A DNA stretch of 64,000 bases from JBDHDH01 sp039591615 (GCA_039591615.1 JBDHDH010000012.1:1-64000), one strand, 5' to 3'; shown: positions 36,837 through 46,600, counted from the stretch's first letter. Notes: generated from the sequence alone by a model not told the origin. Numbers and translations: made by a program.

Positions 36837-37063
36837 GGAACGTTGCCCAATACCCGGTCCCTCAACCCGACATCCACGTGCGACCGCCTCTGGTGCACAT
36901 GGAGCCCCGCTGGCAGTACAAGTATGTGACGCGGGACCGCTTCCACGAGCAGGCCCTCGGCGAGGATGAGCTCAACACGCTGGGCTCCCAGGGATGGGAG
37001 CTGGTCGGGCTCTTCTCGGATGCCTGCGTCTTACACTATTACTTCAAGAGAGTGGGAGAATAG
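36833..37063 (+). CDS. DUF4177-like small protein
   Basis: 76 residues. WQYKYVTRDR, LNTLGSQGWELVGLF and LHYYFKR form the compact beta-alpha-beta pattern of DUF4177 proteins (W-Y at the start, L-N-x-x-G-x-x-G-W-E-L-V in the middle). Function unknown. Coupled to the preceding gene by ATGA. Confidence 0.7.
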   Translation: MRNVAQYPVPQPDIHVRPPLVHMEPRWQYKYVTRDRFHEQALGEDELNTLGSQGWELVGLFSDACVLHYYFKRVGE

Positions 37064-37074
37064 GAAGGTGCCGA

Positions 37075-37092
37075 GTATCCCGTAACGGGTAC
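37075..37092. terminator. Short hairpin between convergent genes
   Basis: GTATCCCGT and ACGGGTAC form a stem with one bulge around a single base, placed between the DUF4177-like gene and the convergent S9 peptidase gene. No U-run is seen on either strand, so it is only a weak candidate for a bidirectional terminator. Confidence 0.25.
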
Positions 37093-37135
37093 TGACGCGA
37101 ACACGCCGACACCCCACCCGCCACCCGATACCGTT

Positions 37136-39208
37136 CTACGGCGAGACCTCTGCCGCCCTGGGCGCCTCCTCGGCCTTCGCATGCTGCTCGTACCAGCTCA
37201 TCATATACAACATGGTGCGCATGCTGTTCGACGGTCTGCTGCCCGTTCCGTGGAATTCCTCTCGGAACCGAAGCAGCTTGGCTTCCACGCCGCGCATCTT
37301 GAGCGCCGCGAACAGTTCTTCTGATTGCGGCATCGGCGTCCGCAGGTCCAGCTCACCCGTCATGACGAGTGTTGGCGTCTTCATATTCCCGACGTACATG
37401 AGCGATGACTTTTCCAGCCACTGGGAGGGATCCTCCCAGAACGGTATGTGGAAGAAGCTGTGCGTGAACTGCGGGATGTCGCTTTGGCCCGCCATACTGA
37501 GCCAGTTAGTGACGGGGCACCGCACGGCGGCCGCTGCGAAGCGATCGGTGTGTCCGATGACCCAGCTGGAGAGCACGCCGCCCCCACTACAGCCACCGAC
37601 GTACATGCGAGTAGTGTCGACGTACCCCCGCGAGATCACCTCGTCGACACCGGCCATCAGGTCGTCGTAATCCACGCTGGGGTAAGCATGATCAATCCCC
37701 CGGGAGAAATCCTCGCCGTAGCCCGTGCTGCCCCGCGGGTTGGTGTAGAGCACCACATAGCCGTTCGCGGCGAACGTCTGGAAACGGAAGTCGAAGCCGA
37801 CGCTGTACATCGCAAACGGGCCGCCGTGAATCTCCATGATGAGCGGGTACCGTTGCGCTCCATCGAAGTCGGGCGGTTTCACCACCCACCCTTGAACGCG
37901 CGTGTTGCCCGAAGAGGTGTACCAGATCTCTTCGACCTCTCCGATCTGCTTCCCGAACAGCAGATCGTCGTTGACGCTGGTGAGTTGTCGCGTCGTGCCG
38001 TTCCCGAGATTGATCCGGACTATGTCGCCCGGCTCGTCGAAGTCGCTTCGAGTGCCCACCGCGATTGGCGCCGGCCGCTGAGACACCGAGCTGAGACCGA
38101 GGGCATGCGTTCCTGAGGTCACCGCGCGCACGCCACCTTGAGCCGATGCGAAGTGGACGTTGACTGAACCCTCGTCCTGAGCGGTGAAGTAGACTCCGCT
38201 GCCGTCCCGCGCCCAGTGCAACGAGCTCGGGGGACGATCGAAATTGCCCATGATGTTGCGGGGACTGGCACCATCGGTGCCCACGACATAGATGTCGGGA
38301 GCCGTGTAGGTAGCGCTGGTCCGCGGATATCCGGTGAAGGCTACGCTTTGCCCGCTGGGCGAGACGACGGGACCGCGCCAAAAACCGGCGCGAGTGGTGA
38401 GCCGACGAATCTGCTTGGTCGCAACCTGCACGCGGTAGATGTGGGACAGCTGATACGTCAGGTCGCCGTCTTCCATGAGGCCGTCGAACACGATGGCCGA
38501 GCCGTCGGGGGTCCAGTCGAACCCCGGGTTCCGGACGAGACCGTCGAACCGGGCACCCACATTCCACTCGCCACTCGTGAGTTGCTGCGATGTGCCACCT
38601 TCCGCCGTCACCGTGAAGAGATGCATGAAGCCCGTCTTCATGAAGCCCACGCGGTCCTGGCGGTAGTGCAGCCGGTCGATGATCCGCGGCGCCTCGGTCC
38701 ACTCGGCCCCCTTGGGGGGTTTGGGTATATCGATGTTCCACTCTTCTTCTGCCGGAACCAGCATGGCGAACGCGATGGTGTTCCCATCAGGCGACCATGC
38801 GGGATTTCGAGGAGCCTCGGCCACACGGGTGATCTGTGATGTTGCCCCCTCGGCGTCCATCCACCGCACGTAGATCTGGGGGCCCTCTGGCTCGCCCTCG
38901 GCGAGATAGAGAACTCTCGTTCCGTCAGGCGACCACCTCGGATTCGATCCCTTCACCAGGAATCGATTCCTCGCCCCATCGCCATTCACGATCCAGAGCG
39001 CCGATTCCCACTTGTCCTTCAGCTTGTCGACCCAGCGGCGGGTGTAGACGATGCGTGAACCATCCGGCGCGATCTGGGGGTCGCTCACGCGTTCATAGTC
39101 GAGGTAGTCGGCAACGGTGAGGACGGTGTCACTCTGTGCTTGCTGAGCCGCCGCGTCGCGTACAAGGGCGAGCGCCAGCAGCGTTAGGGCGATGTCACGG
39201 AGTCGCAT
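37136..39208 (-). CDS. Secreted S9-family prolyl oligopeptidase-like peptidase
   Basis: 690 residues with a signal peptide (MRLRDIALTLLALALVRDAA, cleavage near AAAQQ). Residues about 30-430 are a TolB/WD40-like propeller with repeated WSPDG motifs (RWSPDGTRVLYL, AWSPDGNTIAFA, DWTPDGSAIVFD). The C-terminal alpha/beta hydrolase has EIHGGPFAMY, NPRGSTGYGEDF, GGCSGGG with Ser541, Asp621 in GELDLRTP and His653 in EEFHGTG. Likely an exported dipeptidyl/acylaminoacyl-type peptidase. ATG 39208 has GGGAGG upstream. Confidence 0.9.
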   Translation of the reverse strand: MRLRDIALTLLALALVRDAAAQQAQSDTVLTVADYLDYERVSDPQIAPDGSRIVYTRRWVDKLKDKWESALWIVNGDGARNRFLVKGSNPRWSPDGTRVLYLAEGEPEGPQIYVRWMDAEGATSQITRVAEAPRNPAWSPDGNTIAFAMLVPAEEEWNIDIPKPPKGAEWTEAPRIIDRLHYRQDRVGFMKTGFMHLFTVTAEGGTSQQLTSGEWNVGARFDGLVRNPGFDWTPDGSAIVFDGLMEDGDLTYQLSHIYRVQVATKQIRRLTTRAGFWRGPVVSPSGQSVAFTGYPRTSATYTAPDIYVVGTDGASPRNIMGNFDRPPSSLHWARDGSGVYFTAQDEGSVNVHFASAQGGVRAVTSGTHALGLSSVSQRPAPIAVGTRSDFDEPGDIVRINLGNGTTRQLTSVNDDLLFGKQIGEVEEIWYTSSGNTRVQGWVVKPPDFDGAQRYPLIMEIHGGPFAMYSVGFDFRFQTFAANGYVVLYTNPRGSTGYGEDFSRGIDHAYPSVDYDDLMAGVDEVISRGYVDTTRMYVGGCSGGGVLSSWVIGHTDRFAAAAVRCPVTNWLSMAGQSDIPQFTHSFFHIPFWEDPSQWLEKSSLMYVGNMKTPTLVMTGELDLRTPMPQSEELFAALKMRGVEAKLLRFREEFHGTGSRPSNSMRTMLYMMSWYEQHAKAEEAPRAAEVSP

Positions 39209-39339
39209 GGTGCCTCCCAGGGAGAGGTCCTTGTGGCGAAAACTAGCACGCCGACACCGGAACGCGACAGTTTCTCTGTCTTCCCGATCGTACTCCAGAG
39301 ACAGGAACGGAAGATAGAGCTGGCGGAAAGGTGAAGTGC

Positions 39340-39374
39340 ACCGCTCACCGTTCACTGCTCACTGCTCACTGCTT
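39340..39374 (+). repeat. Five-copy 7-bp tandem repeat at the NCS2 permease stop
   Basis: Five imperfect heptamers ACCGCTC, ACCGTTC, ACTGCTC, ACTGCTC, ACTGCTT run across the last codons and stop codon of the permease gene. The 7-bp period matches another heptamer array in this window (near 47400) with a different unit. Confidence 0.7.
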
Positions 39375-40712
39375 CTCCGGCAGCACGGCATTCAGGACGA
39401 GCGCTGTGAACCCGCCCGTGACCAAACCCGACCCAAAGAGAGTCCGCAACGCGCTCGGGAAGTACTGCACTGCATCGGGTCGGAACTCGACGCCGAGCCC
39501 CAGGCCGAGGGAGACGGCCAGGATCACCATGTTGCGCTGCGTCAGATGGACCCCACGGTGAATGATGGCTGCACCGCTGGCGAAGATCATGGCGAACATG
39601 ATGAGGCCGGCGCCCCCGATGACCGCGGCCGGCATTGTGGCCAAGAGGGCGCCGACCTTCGGGACGATGCCGAGCGATACCAGGATTACCCCGGCCACGC
39701 CGGTCACATGGCGGCTCACCACGCCGGTGAAGTTCACGAGCCCGACGTTCTGCGAGTACGAGGTGTTGGGGAACGCGCCGAACAAGGCGGCAAGAGCGCT
39801 CATCACTCCGTCGGCGACGAGCCCGCCTCTCAGCTCGCTGGTCGTCGGCTCCCGCCCCGCCGCCGCGATGGTGCCGGAAATGTCGCCAAGGGTCTCCATT
39901 GCGCTGATGACATAGATGAAACCCATGAGGAGAATCGCGTTCCAATGGAATGCGATTCCGAAGGAGAGCGGCATGGGCATGGCGGCCCAGCCAGCGCTGG
40001 CCACGCTCGCCAGATCGACGCGTCCCGCCACCGCCGCCACGAGGTATCCGGTGATCACGCCGATCAGCACACTCGCGTAGCTCACGAACCCCTTTGCGAA
40101 CCGGTTGAGTAGTAGGGTGACGAGGAATACGACGGCGGCCATGCCGAGGTTGGCGGGAGAGCCGTAGTCAGCCGCGCCCACGCCACCGGCTGCGTAGTCC
40201 ATGCCGACGGGGATGAGGGTGAGCCCGATGAGCATCACCACCGTCCCGTTCACCAAGGGTGGGAACAGGGCACGAAGCCGACCGATGAAAGTACCCAGCA
40301 GCACCTCGACGGCTGCGGCGGCGAGACAGGCGCCAAAGACTGCTGCCAGGCCATACTCCCGGCCAACAGCGATGATCCCGCCCACGAAGGCGATGCTCGT
40401 TCCCATGATCACCGGGATGCGTCCGCCGACGGGACCGATCGGATAGGCCTGGACGATGGTTGCGATGCCGGCCATGAAGAAAGCCACCTGGAGCAGGAAT
40501 GCTGTTTGACCGGTTGCCAACCCCAGTGCGCCAGCGATCAAGAGCGGCGGCGTGATGTTGCCGAGGAGCATGGCCAGCAGATGCTGCATCCCGAGGGGGA
40601 TGGCCTCGCGGATCGGTGGCCGATCATCGATGTCGTATACGACGAGAGGAGGGGCCGTCCCGGGTTCTGGCGTCGTGGCGTGCGGCCGTACCGAACCGGC
40701 AGAGTCATTCAT
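39366..40712 (-). CDS. NCS2-family nucleobase (xanthine/uracil) permease
   Basis: 448 residues, about 14 helices. MQHLLAMLLGNITPPLLIAG in TM1, VGGRIPVIMGTSIAF in TM3, YVISAMETLGDISGT (substrate-contacting Glu in TM8) and FPNTSYSQNVGLVNFTGVVS in TM10 are NCS2 signatures. The N-x-G and QNVG-type motif places it in the purine/uric-acid/uracil branch; exact substrate open. Divergent from the molybdenum hydroxylase operon with about 130 bases between starts, so both may share control by the imported heterocycle. Confidence 0.88.
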   Translation of the reverse strand: MNDSAGSVRPHATTPEPGTAPPLVVYDIDDRPPIREAIPLGMQHLLAMLLGNITPPLLIAGALGLATGQTAFLLQVAFFMAGIATIVQAYPIGPVGGRIPVIMGTSIAFVGGIIAVGREYGLAAVFGACLAAAAVEVLLGTFIGRLRALFPPLVNGTVVMLIGLTLIPVGMDYAAGGVGAADYGSPANLGMAAVVFLVTLLLNRFAKGFVSYASVLIGVITGYLVAAVAGRVDLASVASAGWAAMPMPLSFGIAFHWNAILLMGFIYVISAMETLGDISGTIAAAGREPTTSELRGGLVADGVMSALAALFGAFPNTSYSQNVGLVNFTGVVSRHVTGVAGVILVSLGIVPKVGALLATMPAAVIGGAGLIMFAMIFASGAAIIHRGVHLTQRNMVILAVSLGLGLGVEFRPDAVQYFPSALRTLFGSGLVTGGFTALVLNAVLPEKQ

Positions 40713-40843
40713 GGCGCTCGCGCCCTCATGGGGCGGGCTTGATGCCCGTCTGGCGCGGGACTATCGTTATCGCCGCTCGTTGACACCCATGAGCGTTCGA
40801 CCGTCGTCGCCACACCATCACGTACCGGGGAGGGGCGGGCCTC

Positions 40844-41323
40844 GTGAGTGAAGCCATCTCCATCAGCGTCACAGTGAACGGGCAGCAGCTCGAGCGTTCG
40901 GTCGAGCCCCGAACATTGCTCAGCGACTTCCTGCGCTACGAGCTTCATCTCACCGGCACGCACGTGGGATGTGAGCACGGTGTGTGCGGAGCATGCACCG
41001 TGCTCGTGAGCGGCGAGGCGGTGCGGTCGTGTCTCATGTTTGCCGTCCAGGCGGCAGGGAAGGAGATCCTCACGGTCGAGGGGCTCAGCGGATCCGACGG
41101 AACCCTGCATCCGTTGCAGGCGGCATTCCGCGAGGCACACGGACTGCAATGTGGGTTCTGCACGCCCGGGTTCCTCATGACCCTGTTACCCTTCCTCTCG
41201 GAGAACCCCGCGCCCAGCGAAAGCGCAATTCGGAAAGCGATCTCCGGGAATCTGTGTCGGTGCACTGGGTACCAGAACATTGTGGAGGCGGCAAAGATCG
41301 CCGCGGAGCGTGTCGGTGGCTAG
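40844..41323 (+). CDS. Molybdenum hydroxylase small subunit, [2Fe-2S] protein
   Basis: 159 residues with two iron-sulfur clusters: plant-type ferredoxin Cys43, Cys48, Cys51 and Cys63 (CEHGVCGACTVLV), then the helical cluster Cys103, Cys106, Cys138 and Cys140 (LQCGFCTPGF, GNLCRCTGYQNIV). Transfers electrons from the Mo centre to FAD. GTG 40844 follows a GGGGAGGGG ribosome site. Its stop overlaps the next gene. Confidence 0.93.
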   Translation: MSEAISISVTVNGQQLERSVEPRTLLSDFLRYELHLTGTHVGCEHGVCGACTVLVSGEAVRSCLMFAVQAAGKEILTVEGLSGSDGTLHPLQAAFREAHGLQCGFCTPGFLMTLLPFLSENPAPSESAIRKAISGNLCRCTGYQNIVEAAKIAAERVGG

Positions 41324-43685
41324 GCGCTACTTCGGGGAGCGCGTCCGCCGCAACGAGGACGCGCGACTGCTCACCGGCCGAGCGCTGTTCGTGGACGACG
41401 TCCACCTCGCGGACATGCTCCATGTCGCCTTCCTCCGGAGTGACTTCGCGCATGCGCGTGTGACCGCTGTCGACGCAACGGCAGCACGCAGCCGGCCCGG
41501 CATCGTTGCCGTATTCACCGCCGAGGACTTGGGGAGTTTTTGGCAACCGGGCCCACTTCTGGTCCCTCCACCCCCCATCGAGGGCCTCGTCTTCAACCCG
41601 GCCACGCAGGTCCCGCTGGCCCGGGACAAGGTCCGCCACGTGGGCGAGCCAATCGCCATGGTGGTGGCTGAGAGTCGGTACCTGGCGGAGGACGCCCTGA
41701 GCGACATCGTGGTGGACCTCGAGCCACTCGATGCCGTGGTGCATCTCGAAGCTGCGCTCGCCGCCGACGCGCCGCTGGTCCATGAGGAGCTCGGCTCGAA
41801 TCTGGCCGCCCACGTGATCCAGCGAAAAGGAGACTATCAGCGCGCTCGCGACGAGGCAGACCTAGTACTCGCTCGTCGCTTGCACTACGACCGCGGCGCT
41901 TCGGCTGCCATCGAGACCAGGGGGATCGTCGCCTATTGGGATCGCCGGGCCGAAGAGCTGACACTCTGGGATACCACCCAAGCCCCCATTCCCATCCGTA
42001 ACGGCCTGGCCCGAATGCTGGGGCTGCTCGAATCGCAGGTCCGTGTCGTCGCCCCCTTCGTCGGCGGCGGATTCGGCCCCAAGATCATGATGTTCTACCC
42101 GGAAGAAATGCTGCTCCCGTGGGCGTCGATACGCCTCGGCCGACCGCTCAAGTGGATCGAAGACCGCCAGGAGAGCTTTTACGGGACCACACAGGAACGG
42201 GGGCAGGTGCACGATGCTGAGATCGCCGTGAGTAAGGACGGGCGCATCCTGGGCGTGCGCGACGTGTTCCTCCACGACACGGGCGCCTACGATCCGTACG
42301 GGCTCACCGTACCGATCAACAGCCAATGCACCCTGCTGGGCCCGTACCGTGTCCCCGCCTACGACAGCGAGTTCAGGGCCGTCTTTACCAACAAACCCAC
42401 GGTCACGCCGGTCCGCGGAGCCGGCCGTCAACACGGCGTCTTCGTGATGGAACGGTTGCTCGACCTGGCGGCGAAGGGCCTGGCGATCGACCGGACGGAG
42501 ATTCGCAAGATCAACTACCTCTCCCCCGAGGAGTTTCCACACGACCATGAGATCCTGTTTCAGGACTCGGCGCCCCTCGTGTACGACAGCGGTAACTATC
42601 ACCCGATCATTGAGAAAGCCGAGGAGCTCGTCGGGTATAGACAGTTCCTCGACGCGGACCAGCCGCGACATCGGGCCGCAGGGCACTGCGTGGGGCTCGG
42701 CATCGTATCCTACGTCGAGGGCACCGGCATCGGACCCTACGAAGGCGCAAGGGTGACGGTCGAACCCAGCGGGCAAGTGCGCGTAGCCACGGGAGTGGGC
42801 ACGCAGGGGCAGGGGCACTTTACGGTTTTTGCGCAAATCGTGGCAGACGTGCTGGGGGTCGACGTCGAGGAGGTACACGTCATCACCGGCGATACCCGGG
42901 AATTCCACTGGGGAACGGGGACGTTTGCCAGCCGGGGGGTGGTGGTGGCAGGTAGCGCTTGCTACGAGGCGGCCAAGCGCGTTCGGAGCAAGATCGTCGA
43001 GCTGGCGAGTGCCACCCTCGAGGTCGCGCCTCACGACGTAGAGCTCAGCGAGGGACGGGCTCACGCGAAGGGTGCGCCATCGAGAGGGATCGACCTGGGC
43101 GAACTGGCGGTTCGCGCGAATCCGCTCCGCGGTGCCGTGCGGCCGGGCACCGAGCCGGGACTCGAGGCCACAGCCTACTTCGGCCCCGATCGCGGCAGCA
43201 CCGCCGCGGGTGTGCACGCCATGATCGTGGAGGTGGATCCCGAAACCGCGATGGTCGAGATCAAGCGCTACGTGGTGGTCCACGACTGCGGCAAGGTGAT
43301 CAACCCGTTGCTCGTCGAGGCACAGGTGCAGGGAGGTGTGGCCCATGGCATCGGGAATGCCTTCTACGAGCAGCTCGTCTTCGACGACAGCGGGCAGCTG
43401 CTGAATGCCTCGTTCATGGATTACCTGCTTCCCACCGCCACCGACGTGCCCAGTGTCGAGATGGGGCACCTCGAGACGCCGTCGCCGCTCAACCCCCTTG
43501 GCGTGAAGGGTGTGGGCGAAGCAGGTGCGATTCCCACAGGGGCTGTCTTCGCTCAAGCGGTGGAAGATGCGCTTCACGACTACGACCTGGAGATTCTCGA
43601 GATGCCCCTGAGTCCGAACCGTCTGTTTCAGCTGATGGGCGAGAGTACGAGAGGCAAACGCCCGACGAACGGCGGGGCCGGCTAA
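41316..43685 (+). CDS. Molybdenum hydroxylase large subunit (xanthine dehydrogenase/CoxL family)
   Basis: 789 residues carrying the molybdopterin cofactor. VGGGFGPK at 249-256, PVRGAGRQHG at 365-374 and the catalytic glutamate segment GVKGVGEAGAIPTGAVF near 740 are in place. The active-site loop VRGAGR is the form II/hydroxylase type, not the CO-dehydrogenase AYRCSFR loop, so CO oxidation is unlikely; hydroxylation of an N-heterocycle or aldehyde is expected. GTG 41316 overlaps the small-subunit stop by eight bases. Confidence 0.9.
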   Translation: MARRYFGERVRRNEDARLLTGRALFVDDVHLADMLHVAFLRSDFAHARVTAVDATAARSRPGIVAVFTAEDLGSFWQPGPLLVPPPPIEGLVFNPATQVPLARDKVRHVGEPIAMVVAESRYLAEDALSDIVVDLEPLDAVVHLEAALAADAPLVHEELGSNLAAHVIQRKGDYQRARDEADLVLARRLHYDRGASAAIETRGIVAYWDRRAEELTLWDTTQAPIPIRNGLARMLGLLESQVRVVAPFVGGGFGPKIMMFYPEEMLLPWASIRLGRPLKWIEDRQESFYGTTQERGQVHDAEIAVSKDGRILGVRDVFLHDTGAYDPYGLTVPINSQCTLLGPYRVPAYDSEFRAVFTNKPTVTPVRGAGRQHGVFVMERLLDLAAKGLAIDRTEIRKINYLSPEEFPHDHEILFQDSAPLVYDSGNYHPIIEKAEELVGYRQFLDADQPRHRAAGHCVGLGIVSYVEGTGIGPYEGARVTVEPSGQVRVATGVGTQGQGHFTVFAQIVADVLGVDVEEVHVITGDTREFHWGTGTFASRGVVVAGSACYEAAKRVRSKIVELASATLEVAPHDVELSEGRAHAKGAPSRGIDLGELAVRANPLRGAVRPGTEPGLEATAYFGPDRGSTAAGVHAMIVEVDPETAMVEIKRYVVVHDCGKVINPLLVEAQVQGGVAHGIGNAFYEQLVFDDSGQLLNASFMDYLLPTATDVPSVEMGHLETPSPLNPLGVKGVGEAGAIPTGAVFAQAVEDALHDYDLEILEMPLSPNRLFQLMGESTRGKRPTNGGAG

Positions 43686-43722
43686 CACGAACCCCGGGGC
43701 GTCAGCCCGGGGAGGAACCATC

Positions 43723-44181
43723 ATGATCGTCGAAGGCGAATACACGTTCAAAGGTCCCCGCCAGACTGTGTGGGACCTCCTACAGGATCCGGAAGTCCTG
43801 GCCAAAGCCATGCCTGGCGCGAAGGACCTCCGGCAGGTCGGGGAGGACCAGTACGAAGGCGCGATGCAGGTGGCGCTGGGTCCCATCACGGCCGCAAAGT
43901 TCAGCCTTTCTGTGATCCTCTCAGACAAGGTGCCGCCCGAGCGGTACACCATGGAGATCAGTGGCAAGGGACCTGTCGGGTACACGCGCGGAACCGCGCA
44001 CGTCGAACTCGCCGAGCAAGATGCCGAGAACACGCGCATGAGCTACCGTGCCAATCTCCAGATCGGTGGTAAGGTGGCGGCGGTTGGCCAGCGGCTCCTC
44101 GATTCGGTGGGCAAGATGTTGACCAGAAAGGGACTCGAGGCGCTGAGCGACGAGCTCGAGAAGCGCCTGGCCAGTAGCTGA
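43723..44181 (+). CDS. CoxG-like SRPBCC protein
   Basis: 152 residues, START/SRPBCC fold. IVEGEYTFKGPRQTVWDLLQ, LAKAMPGAKDLRQV and VGQRLLDSVGKMLTRKGLEA are characteristic of CoxG, which accompanies molybdenum hydroxylases and, in CO dehydrogenase, tethers the enzyme to the membrane. GGAGGAACC lies before ATG 43723. Between the Mo subunit and FAD subunit genes. Confidence 0.88.
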   Translation: MIVEGEYTFKGPRQTVWDLLQDPEVLAKAMPGAKDLRQVGEDQYEGAMQVALGPITAAKFSLSVILSDKVPPERYTMEISGKGPVGYTRGTAHVELAEQDAENTRMSYRANLQIGGKVAAVGQRLLDSVGKMLTRKGLEALSDELEKRLASS

Positions 44182-44201
44182 GGAGCGCGGGAGCGTTCTT
44201 T

Positions 44202-45083
44202 GTGAAACCTGCCCCGTTCGACTATTACAGTCCCACGAACGTCGTGGAAGCCCTCACCCTCCTTACCGAGCACGGTGGCGAGGCAAAGCCACTCGCGGGG
44301 GGCCAGAGCCTGGTGCCGTCGATGAACTTCCGGTTGGCGGAGCCGGCGGTCTTAGTGGACCTGAACGACGTAGAGGAGCTCGTCTTTCTCGAGGACAGCG
44401 TGGCTGGCGGACTCCGAATAGGGGCCATGACTCGCCAGCGCACGGTCGAGCGCAGCGGCCTCGTGGTGCGGCGCGCTCCACTGCTGCACGAGACCATGCC
44501 GTTCATCGCACACTCGCAGATCCGCAATCGGGGCACGGTCGGTGGTAGCCTTGCACACGCTGACCCAGCGGCCGAGCTGCCGGCGGTGATGCTGGCGCTC
44601 GACGCTCGGTTCCGGACCCGCACGCTCGAGCGGGAGCGGTGGATCGCAGCCGACGAGTTCTTCACGGGTCTGTTCGCTACCGCCCTCGCACCGGAAGAGT
44701 TGCTGGTGGAGATAGAAATCCCCGCTATGCCTCGACGCAGCGGATATGCGTTCCAGGAGATCTCCAGGCGTCACGGTGATTATGCACTGGTGGGCGTAGC
44801 CGTCGGCGTCACGCTCGACGCCGAGGGACGCTGCGATCGTGCCCGAATTGCCCTGCTCAGTGTGGGTGATGGTCCGGTGTTGGCCGAGGGAGCCGTTCAA
44901 ACGCTCTTGGGCGAGAAGCCGGGTCCGGAGAGCATCGCGGAAGCAGCGGAAACGGCCACCCGTGACATCGATCCCACTGCGGACATCCATGCCTCGGTAG
45001 CTTATCGGCGACAGCTGGCCCGTGTCCTCACCCGCCGCGCCCTCGCCAGGGCGTTTGAGGACGCGGCAGCGTCGTCATCATGA
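44202..45083 (+). CDS. Molybdenum hydroxylase medium subunit, FAD-binding
   Basis: 293 residues. FDYYSPTNVVEALTLLTEHG, AKPLAGGQSLVPSMNFRLA (FAD pyrophosphate loop), HSQIRNRGTVGGSLAHADPA (second FAD loop) and FQEISRRHGDYALVGVA are standard in CoxM/XDH FAD subunits. Passes electrons from the [2Fe-2S] clusters to the final acceptor. GTG 44202 start; the end overlaps the NCS1 permease start by ATGA. Confidence 0.92.
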   Translation: MKPAPFDYYSPTNVVEALTLLTEHGGEAKPLAGGQSLVPSMNFRLAEPAVLVDLNDVEELVFLEDSVAGGLRIGAMTRQRTVERSGLVVRRAPLLHETMPFIAHSQIRNRGTVGGSLAHADPAAELPAVMLALDARFRTRTLERERWIAADEFFTGLFATALAPEELLVEIEIPAMPRRSGYAFQEISRRHGDYALVGVAVGVTLDAEGRCDRARIALLSVGDGPVLAEGAVQTLLGEKPGPESIAEAAETATRDIDPTADIHASVAYRRQLARVLTRRALARAFEDAAASSS

Positions 45084-46600
45084 CCGAAACTCCAGCGGAT
45101 CGTTTCACCGGAATGGTGGAGCTCTCCGAGGAGCTCACACCGGGCCCGCTCGTCAACGACGACATTGCGCCCACCGGCATCGAAAAACGCACCTGGAACC
45201 GTTGGCACATCGCCTCCCTCTGGGTGGGCATGAGTGTGTGCATTCCCACCTACATGTTGGCCGCCAGCATGATCCAGGCGGGTATGAACTGGTGGCAGAG
45301 CCTCCTCGCCATCTTCATCGGCAACGCGATCGTTCTCCTGCCCCTGGTCATCAACGCCCACGCCGGTGCGCGCTACGGTATCCCGTTTCCCGTCTACGCT
45401 CGCGCATCCTTCGGAACCAGTGGTGCCCACGTTCCGGCACTCCTGAGATCGGTGGTCGCCTGCGGGTGGTTTGGCATCCAGACCTGGATCGGGGGGCTTG
45501 CCCTCAACGTGCTCTTCGGGATCCTGTGGCCTGCGTGGACGTCTCTGGGCGAAGGCTGGACATTCATGGGCTACGGCCTTTCTCACTTCTTGAGTTTCCT
45601 TCTCTTCTGGCTCATCAACCTGTATTTCGTCTGGGCGGGGACCGAGTCCATCAAGTGGTTGGAAACCTCCGCGGCTCCCTTTCTCATCGCCACGGGCGTG
45701 GCACTCCTCGCGTGGGCGGTTGTGCGGGTTGGTGGCATCGGCAGGATCCTCCGGGAATCCGACGCGCTGATACTCGCCCAACAGGACTTCACCGTCTCTC
45801 AATTCGTCTTGGTTCTGTTCATTCCATGGGTCACCGCGATGGTGGGATACTGGGCGACTCTCTCCCTCAACATTCCCGACTTCACCCGCTTCGCGAAAAG
45901 CCAGAGGGACCAGATGACCGGGCAGGCTATCGGCCTGCTCACCACGATGCCCCTCTTTGCCTTCATCGGGGTCGCCGTCACGAGCGCGACCGTGATTCTC
46001 TACGGGGAGGCGATTTGGAATCCCGTGGACCTCATCGAGCGGCTTACGGCCGGGCAGGGAAATGCGCTCCTGGGCATCGCCGCCATGTTCGTGATCGTGG
46101 TGGCAACGCTCAGCACCAACATCGCTGCCAACGTCGTGGCTCCTGCCAACAGCTTCGCCAATCTCAACCCTCGGCGGATCGACTTTCGGCTGGGCGGGCT
46201 GATTGCCGGTGTCATCGGAATCGTCATCTTCCCGTGGAAGCTGCTGGACATGTACCAGACCTGGCTCATCAGCTATTCGGGGCTCTTGGGTGCGGTCGGC
46301 GGCGTGATCGTATGTGACTATGTATTCATCCGCCGGGCGGAGCTCGCGCTGCGAGATCTCTACGTCGCAAACGGCGCGTACACGTACCGAGCAGGGGTGA
46401 ATCGAGCGGCGATTGTCGCGATGGTGAGCGGCATCCTGGTCGCGCTGGCGGGAACGCTCCACCCGAAGCTCAGCTTCCTCTTCAACGGTGCCTGGTTCTC
46501 AGCCACGATCGTGTCCTCCCTCGTCTATTTGGTGCTCATGCGCAGACCGAGATCGGCGCCTGTTCCGACATTCGAGCGAAAAGTGCAGGAGGCTTCATGA
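45080..46600 (+). CDS. NCS1-family permease (cytosine/uracil/hydantoin/allantoin type)
   Basis: 506 residues, about 12 helices, similar in pattern to Mhp1 and PucI. KRTWNRWHIASLWVGMSVC in TM1, GARYGIPFPVYARASFGTSG in TM3, VACGWFGIQTWIGG and LNIPDFTRFAKSQRDQ are family signatures, and NVVAPANSFANLNPRRI occurs in hydantoin/allantoin carriers. Joined by ATGA overlaps to the oxidase FAD subunit upstream and the cyclase downstream, so it very likely imports the substrate of that pathway. Confidence 0.9.
   Translation: MTETPADRFTGMVELSEELTPGPLVNDDIAPTGIEKRTWNRWHIASLWVGMSVCIPTYMLAASMIQAGMNWWQSLLAIFIGNAIVLLPLVINAHAGARYGIPFPVYARASFGTSGAHVPALLRSVVACGWFGIQTWIGGLALNVLFGILWPAWTSLGEGWTFMGYGLSHFLSFLLFWLINLYFVWAGTESIKWLETSAAPFLIATGVALLAWAVVRVGGIGRILRESDALILAQQDFTVSQFVLVLFIPWVTAMVGYWATLSLNIPDFTRFAKSQRDQMTGQAIGLLTTMPLFAFIGVAVTSATVILYGEAIWNPVDLIERLTAGQGNALLGIAAMFVIVVATLSTNIAANVVAPANSFANLNPRRIDFRLGGLIAGVIGIVIFPWKLLDMYQTWLISYSGLLGAVGGVIVCDYVFIRRAELALRDLYVANGAYTYRAGVNRAAIVAMVSGILVALAGTLHPKLSFLFNGAWFSATIVSSLVYLVLMRRPRSAPVPTFERKVQEAS

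Noticed and set aside
41316..43685. Carbon monoxide dehydrogenase (CoxL form I)
   Set aside because: The active-site loop is VRGAGR, not AYRCSFR, and the neighbours are nucleobase permeases, a cyclase and an amidase.
41862..44039. 725-codon minus-strand frame opposite the molybdenum hydroxylase subunit
   Set aside because: Shadow frame in high-GC DNA; the + strand carries all cofactor motifs of the large subunit and the overlapping CoxG-like gene.
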